Origin: Lingula anatina
Taxonomy: Eukaryota; Brachiopoda; Lingulata; Lingulida; Lingulidae
Assembly (NCBI RefSeq): GCF_001039355.2
Contig: NW_019773959.1
Coordinates: 501,968-565,967 of the forward strand
DNA length: 64,000 nucleotides
Direction of reading: 5' to 3'
In this document: in pieces, positions 1 through 14,900 of the stretch
Position numbering within the stretch: position 1 is the stretch's first letter
How the letters are laid out: each line of letters starts with the position of its first letter
Program-made: the position numbers and the translations under genes
The notes under the pieces: model-generated
The model's database searches: none
Seen by the model: only the letters and a program-made list of their open reading frames with translations
Told to the model about the DNA's origin: nothing

Positions 1-1025
1 AAAATGTATTTTGCACCTGTTGTAGCATAGTGTTCTTCTTGCCTGAGAGTCTATGACCTTGTATATAGATATGGCAAGGTTTTTCCAATTGTCGTGTGCC
101 ACTTGTGCTATGTCCGTCTTATATTTATCAGCTGAAGTTTTTAATAAGCCTTATACTTTCAGAGTGGAATGTTTACAGGCCTGTTTGTGGATTCTGTCAT
201 GTTTTAGTATAAATTTGACTTTCAGTGGCAATCAGTACCACAAGTATTTTCCAGTCTAATCTCCTAATTTTTATGTTGATACAGCTTGTTTGCCAAACTG
301 AGAAAACATTCTGGCTTATAAAAAAGAATTGGGCTTGAAACAAGTTTCTGTAGATGATTGCATGAGTAGTGGCTTTTAATTAGAATTTTTAAAGGTTGAT
401 ATTGAAATTCGAGATCATTGGGAAAAGGAAATGACATGTTATGTTACAATGAATTATTCCTTTCTTGTCACTAATACTCCTGCAACGGCTATGTTGCTAT
501 GGCAATGTATTATTTTCTTTTAGAATTAAGACAGTATATTACCTGTCAAATTCTCATGGTGAATTTTCCTTCTAGGTAACGATAACTGAGAAAGATATAT
601 TTAATGCTTAACCAAACCAATATTTGACAATCACTTTCTCTAATAGATCATGATATCATAGATATAACATTTATTGCCTTATTTAATTTCTTGCCTCAAA
701 AGATGTGATATATATTAATTTCCCTTTTGTTATTAGAATTATCTTTTTTTTTTTGTCAGTATCCCCAATTTCCTGTGTGCGCTGATGATCCTGCAGCTTT
801 GTAGCCCACACCACTGCATTGTGTCAGGTTAATGTTGCTGGTGCACTTTTATATATTCTTTCACTGATGCCATCTAGTTGACTTGTGTGGAAATTGTAGC
901 ATACTGTTTTGTCGTCGCGAGCGTCGCAACTGTATAGGACTCTGTGCTACCACTGACACAAATTATCTCTGTTGACCATTGTGACTGTGATCATTTACTG
1001 GGTCTTTCTCTCCATTTCGCTTCAG
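1..1025 (+). other. Non-coding flank or intron upstream of CELF exon 1
   Basis: AT-rich sequence with no supported coding exon. It ends in a strong polypyrimidine tract and AG just before the first recognised CELF exon, so it is probably intronic DNA of a longer CELF transcript. Confidence 0.5.
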
Positions 1026-1029
1026 AAAA

Positions 1030-1192
1030 ATGAATTCACAAACACGTGAACCCGATCCTGATGCGATCAAAATGTTTGTTGGCCAGGTGCCAAGGTCCAT
1101 GGACGAGGATGATCTGAAACAAATGTTCTCAGAGTTTGGTGAAGTCCATTCATTGAACGTGCTACGAGACAAAGCAACAGGACAGAGCAAAG
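1030..1192 (+). CDS. CELF: CELF exon 1: N-terminus and start of RRM1
   Basis: The first coding exon in the window starts at ATG 1030 and ends at donor AG|GTAAGA. It encodes 54 codons plus one base, including [16 protein letters not shown] and the beta1 RNP2 strand. A pyrimidine-rich acceptor (AG at 1024-1025) precedes the ATG, so this exon is probably internal in the transcript. Confidence 0.93.
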
Positions 1193-4100
1193 GTAAGACA
1201 GTGGGTACCAGCTCTCCTTACAAAAACTACAGTAAGGAAGAGCTTTAATTATTGTTTGATAAAAATAATTGAAAAGAATTAGAAAAAATATATGTGAGGA
1301 TGATTTTTTATGTTAAGAATGTAAAACTATTTTACTGTTTAGAATCTGTAGTTACAGAAGTGCACAAGCTCGAATGTTGAATTTTACATGAAAGTAAAAA
1401 GTGAAGTCTTTGAAAGATAACCATACCTGTCTTTTGTATGGTTAAGCTTAAGTTTAACATTGATAACTGACATTGGCTATGAAAATACTCTTATTTATGT
1501 ATCAGATATAACTGACAGCAGCAGTCACTATCAGAATTCTTTTTAAACACCTATCTGTCATTCACTGAGGTCATTAACCAGCTGTCTTTTTTTATAACTG
1601 GCCATTGTATAAGAAAAAAGTTTTTATTGCAGCAGGATCGTATATAGCACTTAATTGAAAATTTATGAAAATGTGTAATTTGGGAAACAAAAAATGTATC
1701 AGTTGCATATGTATAAAGTCTGAAAGAAAAAGATGATTCAGTTTTTTTGTCAACATTTTTTAAAACAATTTTCCAGGTTGTTGTTTTGTGACATTTTTCA
1801 CAAGGAAGGCAGCGCTAGAAGCTCAAAATGCTTTACACAATATCAAAACAATGCCAGGGGTAAGTACTTTTTGTCATTACACAATTTAATTTACACTGTT
1901 AATTGACCTCACTCTTTAAGAAGCAGAAGTGCATTATATTAGCACATGAACTTTTTCTGAGCTTGGATTTTATTATCCTCTTTTTGACTGCAAAGCAGAT
2001 AAATGTTAATTGTCAGCGTAAAATCTATCTTCTGAATACACTGTCTTGCTGTTAACTAGTTTGGTAATATTAAGATAAATATGTTCTTGTTGTTGGCCAA
2101 CAAATGATAAACAACTTGTTATGCTTGTGGTGGTTGAATGATATTTTTTATTGGAAACTCTACCAAGCCAGGGTTCCTAACAGCTATTACTAGAAAGGTC
2201 AGGTACCTGGTACTCTCTCGTAAAATTGGGTTTGGGTATGAAAAAAACTTCTTGGTAATTACAGACATTAAAAAAAAATGTAGTAATAACTAAATTTTGC
2301 TGTGACCGTAGATAAGTTCAATACACCAAATGCCATCAGTTTGGAACGGGCAGTGAAAATGTAAGATTATCTTTTCCTTCTCTCGTTCCCTCCCTTTCTC
2401 CTGTTTTTATCCAACACACATGCACATGCACACACACGCACACGCACACACACACACACACCTTTCAAACCACAGATAAAATCAGTTGGGTGAAGGAGAT
2501 GTACATTACTACCAAAGATGAGAGAGGCCCACTCCTTATTTGGTCAAATGGTTTGGGGTGTGATGGCAGGAATTAATGGAAGCTATGATATCTTCCTCTT
2601 TTCATCTCTTCAGTTTTAACCATATATATCAGGTATATGTGTAGTTTGTGTGACCGGAAAGGACTAGACCTTAATCCTTACATAATGAGCCTAGAACTAT
2701 TCTCTGAGCATTAATGCTGCTAATCTGGTTTATAAGCATGGTATAAGGCACCAAATTTTTCAAAGAAATTTGGACCATGTGAAAAAAAAGGATGTTTTTT
2801 ATGTTTGCCAGATTGCCATCTGTTTTGCTATGTAACTTTTGATACTGATAGACTGTGGAGCACTGAACTTGCCTCTGAACTAGCTGTCAAACCTAAAAAA
2901 ACTTAATGGTCATTTAGCAGGTCGCTTTTTTTGTGGTCTCAGTTTCAGTGCACTTTTCTCAAACCAAGTTCCTTGCTATTAAATGCCACTCAAACATATT
3001 TTTAAGCCCTTGAAAATACAAGAAGCAACTGCTAGAAGTGACTAAACATTTTGGCCTTCTTTATGGGATTTTAGGAAAAAAACATCTTTTATCTTTTCAC
3101 TTTTAGGATGTATTTGTTACTATAACATTTGTTATAGTAACATTGTTGTTGTTCCTATCTAATAAAGGTTTAAAGGAAGTAGATGGCAACAAAATGAAGT
3201 GGAAAATGAAAATGTTTGAATAAATGACAATGTTGCATGGAAAATTATATTTATGTAACTAAACTTCAATATTGACCAAGGATAAGAATAATGAAATAGT
3301 TCTCTTACTGGTAGAGAGCCACCATCTTTGAAGCACTTTGAATGCTTTAGATTGATAGAAATAAATGACCTCTGAATCATTTTCAAAACAGATCAACAGC
3401 CTAATTATTTGATAAAGATTTGTGGAATGAAGCCATTAAACTATCAAAGCATTTTATAAAGTTGTTTAGGAGCTCAGAGATAGAAGTTGATGTCCTGTAA
3501 TTTTGCACTGAAGAGCTGAGTGTCCAATTTTCTTTATAAATGAACACAGCTGTATAATGAAGCACAAAACCAATGCAGCGTGATTTACCCATAGGAGAGA
3601 CTTATCATGTCGTTGTACAATACTCGTTGTACAATACTCCGTACTAAGTGGGGAATTGATAAGCGAAAGGCTTCTGATAAAGCAAGGGTCTCAAACTGGT
3701 GCTAATATTCCTGTTTAATGACATTTTATATCACCTCTTGGATGACTATTGAATACCAGACACTGTGTTTGAGTATGTTTTCTAAACTAGAATATGTGGA
3801 GACTGGCAATCCTTTATCTGTTCTTGTGTTACAGTGTTCATAGTCTCTTCATAGTCTCTTGAGATACTTCTTTATGCAGGACTAATATCCTTAATGTAGG
3901 GACTCATGCAAGGATTTCACGAAGAAACTAAATAATCCGCACTAGCGATGGCACAGGTTAAAGATGCATATCTTAATATGACTACCACCACCACATGCAA
4001 TCTGCTCATCACAAGAATTTTGACTGAGGAATTCATATATCTTCTACAGACAAACCTAATTTTTTCAATGTAAGGGATTGTAGGTAGTATAAGACATTTT

Positions 4101-7100
4101 CCTGGGATCCTCAGTGATTTTCCAGTGCTGATTGATGATCTCTCTAGTGCCAAGTGCCACATACCCTGTAAATACCAGTTTTTAAGATTACTTTTTAAGG
4201 CCTTATCTTGTGCTAGTTACATGCTTTTACAGGTGAAATTGTCATTTTTTAAATAGGGGAGGGGGGGGCTGTGAGTTCATAACATAAAGGGTCTAGGCAG
4301 GATGAAATGTGCCATTAGACACTAATACACGCTATCTAAAAAGAAATGGGAAGATTTAAGACAATGAATATACTAAATACTACCCCTTTAATTAGTGTAT
4401 TGTATGCCAGTTAATACAAAATAGATGTTGTACCATTGAATGAAGCAAGGAAAATCATTAATTTAAGTGATTTTAAACCAGATGAAATGGATATTTGTAT
4501 CTAAATGTTGCCACTTTGCGTGTTTATGTACACTTTAAGGAATTGCTTTTAATGGGTGTTGTATAGATGGTTTCTGTTTTCTGAGTATGTAGTGTCTGCC
4601 ATATTAAGCACTCAATAATTGGATGATGATGATTCTACTCCTGACGCCAGTTTCACCTTCCATATACATCCGCATTGATGTCACACATCCTGCAGTTGCC
4701 ATGGCAACTCATTATTTAACAGTTGCTGTGACAACCTTATCACAGTGTGTGCATAAATCAAGCTGCTGGTATTTACCCAGAATATGTGTAATGAACTGTT
4801 ATTGCACAGAACAATGGTCTTGCTGAGACCTGCTATCTGTCAAATGTTAATTCTCAGTCAAAGTGAAATGGGGAAATCAGCGGAGCTGAAGAAATGGCAT
4901 ATGAATGCCACATTCAGTCTTATTTTCTTACTAATTGGTGTTTGATGTATGGTGCCCACAGTTCCATTGATAAGGAAAATATCATCACAGGTCCTTTGTG
5001 ACAGTATTGATAACATCTTCCTGGAATTAACGGCAGGCTATTGTGTTTTTAGATAGGCCTTTGTTTTTCTGTCCTTCCTTTGCAAATTGACTTAATGTGA
5101 CAAAGTTGTTCTGGGGGGATGTATGCCACAGTGTGGTTTATTACAGGGAAAGAAGATGTTTCAGAAATCTTTTTTGTTCCTTTATAAAATGATCAATCTA
5201 TTTTTGGGGTATGTGAATGTGTGTATCTTCTGATTTTAAATTGTGACAAAACTTTCTGTAAATGTGATTATACACATTTTCGGAATAACTGTTAGAATTA
5301 GTTAACATGACTAAGTTATGTTGTGATATAAGCATGAGTTTTTTCTTTTGTTTAAAAATAATTTACAGATTAATAACATGCTTTTTACTTATTATTTTAG
5401 ATGCATCATCCTATACAGATGAAACCTGCAGACAGTGAAAAAAGAAATGGTAAGCATATTTCTGCTGTTTTGCTTGCATACTGTATACAGATAGCATGGC
5501 ATAATGAGCTAACAGAGACTCATTGTCTGTTAAAAGGTCGGAAGGGGGGGGGGGGGGGCAACATTTGGCCAAATTAAAGTTAACAGCTGTTTCTGTGCTT
5601 TAGTGCTGATTGAGTCCAAGAGGAATTTATTTTCATTTAGGAAAATATGTTAACTTTTCCCAAATTGAATACCAATCGGCAGTACACAATCGAGTAATTT
5701 TTTTTCCTTAGGCCTGAATGAAGTTTATTTGATAAATTATGAAATAATTTCACATCATCAAAAATTTTGTGCTACCATGATGCAAGCAATTGTCATCAGT
5801 ACAAGTACCTGTTTTTTTCTTGACAAGCTGTCATATCCAGCACTGCGTCTCATTTAACACAACAAACTACCACGCCCAACAGTATTGCTTCCCAGCTTGG
5901 TAACCCACATCATGCACCATGCTAAACCAATTACGGAAACAGAATCGCAATGACATGTAACAATGGCTGTGGGGAGAAATGGAAGTGCTTTGAACTCTTA
6001 AAAGGGTCAGTTTTCATTGAGCACTTCAAGGCTCCCTATTAACGGTCTTATATTGTCTTGAAGAAAATGCCTCCTTATCTGTTGTTTTCTCTAGCCTGAC
6101 AGTTGGTGGGATGGGGGGGGGGGGATTTTTTTTTTTTTTTTTTTTTGCTTCACCCTATGAAGGTAACTATAACGATGATGACCATTCAGAAACCTTTACC
6201 TAATTGTCTAATTTCACAAAATTCTTAATATTTTGAAATAATGTTTTTTTAGATTAAATACTAAGCTCCTAACATATTGGTTTACATTTGAACAGTTGGC
6301 ATGGTGGTAAAAGGAGGAAAAATATCACATAATGTGCTTTCCATGACATGTAGTTTCTAAGCTATGGAGACTAGTTTATATGCAGGCAATTAGTTCTAGG
6401 GAGTTGAAGTTTGCTCTCTGACTAAGCTGGTGGAAATCAACTGGTGCATGCCTGCCACACACCACTGCATGGTACAAAATAGAATCATGACTAACCACCA
6501 ACAGATGCAAATCCAATTTGACCACTTTTTACCAGAATCAAAAATTATAACATCTGACTAGACAAGCTCACGAACTGCTTAAAATGCAATTACGAGAAAA
6601 AGGTATGCTTGTCCTATTTTTCACCCCCTAGATTTTTTTTGGGGGAAAGGGGGAGGTAGATAGTTATGAATATCAAAAGATTTTGCCCATCGAACTATAA
6701 AGGGTTTCTATGGCTTTTCATTCAAGAGATGATTGTGGTGTTTTTTTTTTCTTCTTGTTGGTTACCAATAAAGTCTTGTCAGAATTAAAAAAGGTTCAAT
6801 TAACCCAACTGTTGACCTCTACTTGGTCACGCATCCATTTGCTGTAATTAAGAATGAACTGAGTGACCTAACTGCCTATACTTGAAAAAGCATTGTCATA
6901 ATCAAATTTCCTCGTAATCGGTCGATTTATTCACATATTCTTGGATTAATTCCATGGCATATATGTGATTGACATGGATATGCACACAGCAATTATTGTC
7001 AACTTTCTCCATTTAAGCTGTCGCCAGGCTGATAGTTATCTTGAAGTGGCACTGTTGAAGTTCGTGACACTTCAATGTCACCCTTGTTAACTTTCATATC

Positions 7101-8625
7101 TAAGTTACTCTGGCATCTATCTAGCCAAGTGTCCAAATATTACAGCCCTACCCCCATTAGATCTCAAAGAGGTCGTTATCATTGTAGGATTTTAACCATG
7201 GAACAATATTTCTTTCTTTAATTGCTGAGATGACCTGAGTGACAAGAAGGAGGGGGTGTGCCTGTGTGGAGAAAGGGAAACAATCTATCATGGAAGTGAT
7301 TTCATGCAAAGTACATCATGTACTTGATGTACAAGCTTTCATATGTGCTGAGCTGCTTTTAAATTTAAACCCCATATGATATATAACATGTGAAATGGAC
7401 TTTTCTAGACAATATATTTAGAGTTAAATGGCAGAATTGTAAATTGAGGAAGTTGCTACTATGTTTTCCCTTTTGTGAATACTGTCGTGTCTGGATTCAT
7501 GCAGAATGGCAAAGTGTGTTGTAGCTATCCATGTTGGTCAATATAACTTTCTGTAGCTGGTTAGTTAAGGCATAGGAGGAATTTTATCTAAAAATGAGCA
7601 CATTTTTTGGTAGATGGTAGTTTGGTATGATTTACGTATGATGTATGAACTGCACTGCCATGCAGAGGTGATTGGTTCATGGCCTAGTTAAATTCCACTT
7701 TTTAAAATAACATGAGTCAGTGCTGGGCCCCTCAGGATGTGTTTTGAGTTCTCCTTGCTATAGGACACAAGATAAATACATTTGAGGTAACTTATTAGGT
7801 TATGTATGGTGTCTAGATGAAGATAATTTCAGTGAACAAATGAGTGTAAGAAAGTAATGGATTTGGTTTAGGTATATTACCTAAAAATGGTAGTAGGGAG
7901 GGCATTGCTTAATTAAAAAGGGAGGTTGGATGTGTACTATTTGCGAAAAAAAAAAGAGCTTTTCACTAATAGGTGACTTCCATTTTTTGCGAGTCAAAAA
8001 GAAAAAACACATGGCACATAAAAATATCAAAATTGGACGATATTGAAAAAAAATTTTGGGGGGGGGGCAAGAGAAGGTTAAAATGGCATATATTTGGATA
8101 CACTTGTTGAACTTATTGAAAAAGGTGTGGCTGAGATTAGACACCAATAGAAAAGTATGGTATTTGAGATTAGTTCATTGTATTAAGTATTTCACACCTG
8201 TTAATTAGTTAAATCACCACACTAACTTTGAAGCCTAATTTATCATGACATTGCATGTGACATGATGTGAGACAGTTTTCCAATATCTTTCCATTTTTTG
8301 CAAATCTGATTTTTTTTCTAGAGCTTGTCTGAAAGCTAGCACGATGTTGAATTGAGACCAGTTAATGATACAACCATAAGGTCATCATCAACAAAGTGGG
8401 AATCCATACAAATATTGGCATTTATCTAGAGTTTTTCTGCATAGTTAGTGAACTGAGGTTGGGAGATGATTAACTTTTCAACTGATATGTAATTCCTATT
8501 AACCTTTTTATCTACAAATGTAAGCAGTACTTGAAGGTGGCTGGAGCATTTTTTTTTTTGCTAATTATGATCTAAAGCAAAGTTTTATTTATATCAAAAA
8601 TAGTTAAATTATCCTTTTAACCAGT

Positions 8626-8709
<84 letters not shown>

Positions 8710-11700
8710 GCATCATTTAATGCAATAGCTTTGAATAAACTCTCAGGGTGTTATTCAGTGTCTATTGCATTTGGTTCAATAAAGCATGTTGAGATGAGCT
8801 TGGGTTGAGATTGCAGGGGTAGAGTCATTTATTTCTATCAAGCAGACAACCTGTGATTTGTGCTCCTTGGAAGAGTCAGAGGTTAAATATGAAAATGGGT
8901 TATTAAGGCTGCCTAGTCCTCCCACAAAGCCTCATTGTCACAGTTGGACAATCAAGACAGACCCTTGGGCAATAAGTTGTGTTTGTGGAACTTCTTATCT
9001 ATCCATACTTAGATATACACCTTATCTGACTCCAGGCTCTCTCTCCATTTACGTTATTGAAATAGACGGGTTATAATGTCAGGCCATTCTTATCTAATTA
9101 TCCAGTTGTTTTGTTTTATGTCCAGCCTTGACATTGACCATTCTGTGGACTTTTCAGTCTGGTCAGCAATAATATCCCTTAATCACAGAAAGCCTGGAAG
9201 ATTTTTCCCAATTTGTTTTGCATAACTGAGTTTTATACCCCATTCACACTACAGTTGCAAAAATGCGCATTTCTATAATCCGAATTTTTCGTTAGGAATC
9301 CGATTCGGTATTGCGTTCACACACGCTAAGCGAATCCGAATCCCATGTTGAAAATTTCAGGTTTAACTTCCTGTTTTGAACACTCGCGCATGCGCCGCAC
9401 AGAAAATCTTAAAATACCAACAACAATTTGTGACGACAAATGCAACTCTAAAGACATTCCAGCATTNATTTTATGGAAAAAATTATTCACATAAATGCAT
9501 AGGTTAAATATTGATGTCAACAAAGCTGTTTAATTTCCCGTTTGTCTTTGAAAAAAAGTGGGATGAAAAGTGATTTTTCGTGTGTTTGTCGAGAATTATT
9601 CAGATTATGGTAATGCAAGAAAATACAAATTTCTCTCCCAAGATATGCTCTCTGGCAAAAGTTCACTGGTATTAGCATATGTCGGCCAGTCTTGTCTGGT
9701 TATTAGTTATCTGTCAGACAGGTGAAACCGACTGCAAGCATTCAACCTTCAGAAGCCTGCTTACATTTTTCAATTTCCTCTGGTATGACAGGGTAATTAT
9801 GGCCTTATAAGCAACGCTCATTACTCTGAAGCAGCCCTATACCTCTAATACTTTTCATTCTTGTCAGTATGGCAGATTTTTTTCTGGACTGATCATACCA
9901 TTCAATTTTTAATCTCCTTTTCCTTTCATCATACAATCAACATTATTATGTGATGTCTATGTGAGATAAATGTTTTATTAGCACTGAGGTATCTGTGAGC
10001 TTTAATATTTTCACTGAAAATTTTTTCTATTAATTAATTTCACCAAGTAATAAACAAAAAGGTTAAGCCACTTGATTAAGAGCAATGTATAACAAGTAAT
10101 ATTTTTGGCATTCTGAACTGAACAGTCTGATTTGCAGGTATACTAACTGTAGAAAAGAACAGTTATGATGCAGAAGATAATTTAAAAAGAAGGCTGCAAA
10201 CTGAACTAAATAAGTAGTGTATAGAAGTGAACAATCATAATGAAGGAAGAAAATTTTTGAAAAAGAATCCCACAAAATATACTGTAGATATATATGTATA
10301 TGCATGCTTTTTTTTTTTTTTCAAAATCTGCATTTCCAACTACATAATATATTTAACCATATGGCAGTGGCATCTATTACATCTCCTGTCTGTAAGCGCC
10401 TGACATTGATGATGGTGCTGACATTCTCGTGTTCTTTTCTGGTTATACAGAACATTTTTTCAGTATCTAGGATGTCATTTCTTCATATCTCACATGGCTT
10501 TTCTTATAAGATTTACAATTTTAGGGACACTATGACAGGGTTAAGATAAGGAGTAACTGGTCATTGTAAAAATCTGACTTATTGATTATTGCATTAAGTT
10601 CTGCTGTGAATAAAAAAAGCAGGGCTTAAATCCAGCAGCTGTCAAAACCCTCCAAATCCAAGGCACTGTCTGTATTTGATAACAATTTTATTTTCATTTT
10701 GCTATATAGCTTTTCTCCATGTTAAATCTAACTGCTATTGTTTTCTTTTCTGTTTTTTTCAGTTGAAGAAAGAAAACTGTTTATTGGTATGGTAGCAAAG
10801 AAATTGAATGAAAATGACATCAGGATGATGTTTTCTCCATTTGGTCAGATAGAAGAGTGTACAGTTCTCAGGGATCAGAATGGACAGAGCAGAGGTAGGG
10901 TTTAGGCAGTGTGTTAGGTGTGACACAGTGTGTTAGGTGTGATGCAGTTTGTTAGGTGTGATGCAGTGTGTTGGGTGTGTCCCAGTGTGCTGCATGTGCA
11001 ATTGTGTGTGTGTGTGTGTGTGTGTGCAGATTGTGTTGAAAAAGACAATATTTGTGGTAGCATTTATTTGACAAACCTTTTGATGTGGTGAAATAACATA
11101 ACAAATTATAAAGTATTGTGTGTCACTTCGTTGTATGCAATATTATGTTGGGTGTGTTAGTATGATTGATATGGGGATGTTTAATGGCAGTTCTTATAGT
11201 TTAGAATGAACTGCTACACAAGAAACAGCTGAGTTGAACTTTATGCAGGGAAGGTCAAACACTATATTTAAGGCTGCATAACCTTTATTCAAGAAGTTTC
11301 TGTAGGTCTCTATGCCTGAGAACTATAGTGATGTTAATATATAGCTTCTAGGGGTTTCTCTTAGCATTACTTGTACACTTTTCATTATAATTGTATTTTG
11401 GTAGTTTTGCATGAAAAGCTGGATTGGTATTTCCTTGTGTACTTATGGTTTTATGTTGTACATGTTGTCAAAAGGTTCTCAGTTACTTAAAAACTTCCAA
11501 GGTCCTCTTTGAATTGACCTTAGTATAGCACTTTCATATGGCTCTTTTTCAAACTGTTTTTTATGTTGGTTGGTTACACAATTTCCCAATTATTTGGCTA
11601 GTTTCATGTGATCCACTATAAAAAGAAAATTTTGGATATGACATTGATGTTTACATTTTTTCATTCACCAACTTATTGAAAAGCAACTAAAATTTTGTTT

Positions 11701-11938
11701 CCACAATGAACAGTTATAAAAGAAAGTCAATGACAGGATAGATTTTCCCCATTTTGGGAAGATGTTTGCGGTAAATTGTTTGCCTTCATTTAAAGTTGGC
11801 TTCTGTAGAAATTATGAAAGGATATATCAATATAGTCACACTCTGCCCTTTAAACTTTGTGCAGGATCTTTGTATAAGAGGAGCAGCTAATGCAAGAAAG
11901 GGTTATTTTCAAGTTTTCTTTAGCATGAATGTCTGCCA

Positions 11939-11980
<42 letters not shown>

Positions 11981-14900
11981 TTAGAATTTTTGACTTTATT
12001 ATAGACTAAACAGTGATTGTAAATTACATGTTAACAACAAATGTAAATCAGTGCTACTCATGGATTTTTATATTACCACTACACTGCTTCGTTTGCAACT
12101 CATTTTGAAAATCCTTTTTACCATTGCTAATCTTCAAGGAAGTTCGATTTGGAAGAGAAATGAAACCCCACAGATTGTGTGACTTCATTACCTTACTCTC
12201 CAGCTTATATTTTCAGGTTGTGCATTTATAACATTTGTATCCAGACAGTGTGCCCAGAACGCAATCAAGGCCATGCATCATTCACAGACAATGGAGGTAC
12301 AGTACTAATATTATATACTGTTACTTTATATTTAGAACATGTGCACTAAGATGCAGCCTTTAATAATTATCAAGGCCATTCTACAGATGAGAGGTAATAC
12401 AACACTGTTATCAGGAATAGTTACCTTCAAATTTTGATCAAGAATATTGGTGCTGAAATTGGTGATTTGTGACCAAGTATGCATAATATCTATAAACCTC
12501 GATCTTGATAGAACCATGCCCCATAGGAGTCTGTGCTTTCATTTTTGGATATCAGTAAAATGACAAACTTCAGGCACTTAAGGGCCATGGTGTGATAGAG
12601 TTATCATATGGGGAAATAAGACAGGTATAATTGAAGGGTACCTTACCTCTGTTGTACAAAAAAGGTTTTTGGACTCCGAGAGTTTAAAAAATTTATTTAA
12701 GTATATATACATACCTAAATGAGACACCATTAAGGTATAAAACCTTTGTCAAGATGATCAAAATTTACTCAAGAGATTTAGCCAAAAGACTAGGAAAACA
12801 AAATAAATTAGATTTTTTATTTTTTATGTGATGCAACTTAGTTTCCTTGGGCTTACTAGGCTAAGAAATTAGTCAAAAAACTGACTTTAGACTTTCGTGG
12901 AAAAGATCCGAGGTCTCCCTGGGTGGTATATTGAATGTGAGGGCTAACAGGGTTCAGGTGGTCAGTGTAGTCCCGTATAGCTGTGATAACATACTCAAAT
13001 AGGATAGTGAAAGTATTATCCTTGTATGTGGGTTGGGGTACTTTTCGTAGGTTTTCCTTCCTAGTTCTCCATCATTAAATTTGCTTCTCCTGGGATTGAA
13101 AATCACATCTTATGATGCTATCAAGATTCAATAGTTCTGTTCATTTAAGTTCATTGTTATCTTTTTATGAAGACCAAGTTAACACTGCCTAAAACCAACC
13201 CACAAATTAAAGATATTGATTGGTCACAGATGAATATTTACCTTCCGACTTCATTGCTCTGCACTTGTGATGCTATTACAAGCACTGCATTATTTTAATT
13301 ATTAATTCCAGCAATTTATTTGGTGCTTTGTTCAAAATTAACCAGATGTAGAACATCTTTTATAACAAGGCAGGCTGTGAACCATTAATGCCCTCTGAAT
13401 TGCTGCATTTAGATTGAGTCAGACATTTTAAGGGGGAATTATGTAAGACACAGTTCTGCTGAAAACTGTGGAATTAATGCTGTATCAAATGCTCCATAAA
13501 GTTGAATGTACCAGCATTCTGGAAAGTCGGGTCTCAAGTACAAAATAATCTGTCGAAACACAGTTGTTTAGAAATGTTTTTCATAAAGCTTTGATACTTT
13601 TTTCATTTCATGTGCTCAAATTTTTTTACAATAAAAGAGATGTTTCATTTGAACACACGAAAGAAATTTCAAATATATATATATATATATATTTATATTG
13701 GACTGATGTGAAGAAATTAATGGAAACCAGTTGGTCTGAAAGCACATGCTTCAAATCATTTATTGTTCAACACCCAGTGAAGTGATCAAACAATACACAC
13801 AGCTGGAAAGTAATCTAGACTGCAATTTTTCTCAGGAAATGACATTTTGCATGTGATTTATATCTTGTAAAAATGCGTGAATGTTTCTCCATTTCTCCTG
13901 GCTTGCATGTTGCGCCCAATATATGTGACAAAATAAGTTGACCTGCTTTGGAAAACTTTTAAATTGGTGATAATGCATTTAGAATTGTGGCAGAAGATTT
14001 CTGTATTTTAAAATTATCATTATGGGAACACTGTATGTTTGACTTCTCCCTTAAATTTCCCAAATTTAATGGCCCCATAGTTGTCAGTTAAAAGAATATA
14101 ATCTTAACAATAGCTGATTATAACGAAGAAACATATTACAAATTGCCATAAATTTTTTTTAAAGATCGCCTTTTTTTCTTCCAGGGCTGCTCTGCTCCAT
14201 TAGTTGTCAAGTTTGCAGACACGGCCAGAGAAAAAGAACAGAAGAAACTACAACAGATTAACGCCACATTACTCAGCAGTTTAGCAAACCTATCAAATCT
14301 TAGTGCATTAGGACCACAGTATTTATCGGTACAATACTTAACAGTAAAATCTTATTTATTTACAAATTTTTGATGTACAAACATAAAAAGTTTTTTGTAA
14401 ATAACTGGCAAGTATGATAATTACTAGTATGCACATTACCATGGAAATTGTTTTTTTTTTTTTAAATGTTAACAGTTGCAGCTGGCAACATATGTCAACC
14501 TTTCATGAAGTTTCTGTGTAATCCAACCTTGAAATGAATAATCTTATGTACAAATGCATACATAATGTTGCTAGCTTTATGCACAGTATAGCTATAATGC
14601 AGGCTTTTTACTCTTTGATGTATACATAGACAAACGCACACACACAAACTGTGCTACGTAGCCAGTCAGTATTTGTGGGTAGAACCATTTGTCACTTATC
14701 CCATTTCTTTTTCTTGTCTCTTTTCAGCTCTTACAGAATGCTGCAGCATCTGGGAACCTCAGCAACCTGGGGAATCTCAGTAATTTAGGTGGGTTCTCTT
14801 GGTGATCTTGATGGTTTCATGCTTTAACTACCTCACACAATTTCCTGACCCACAGACAAATGGCATATGGGCTTATTCCACAGGTGGTTTTTGCAACAAA

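Noticed and set aside
9240-9340. Possible MITE end (CATTCACACTACAG.. and GCGTTCACACACG..)
   Set aside because: Only a short similarity between blocks; no convincing inverted termini or target duplication could be placed.
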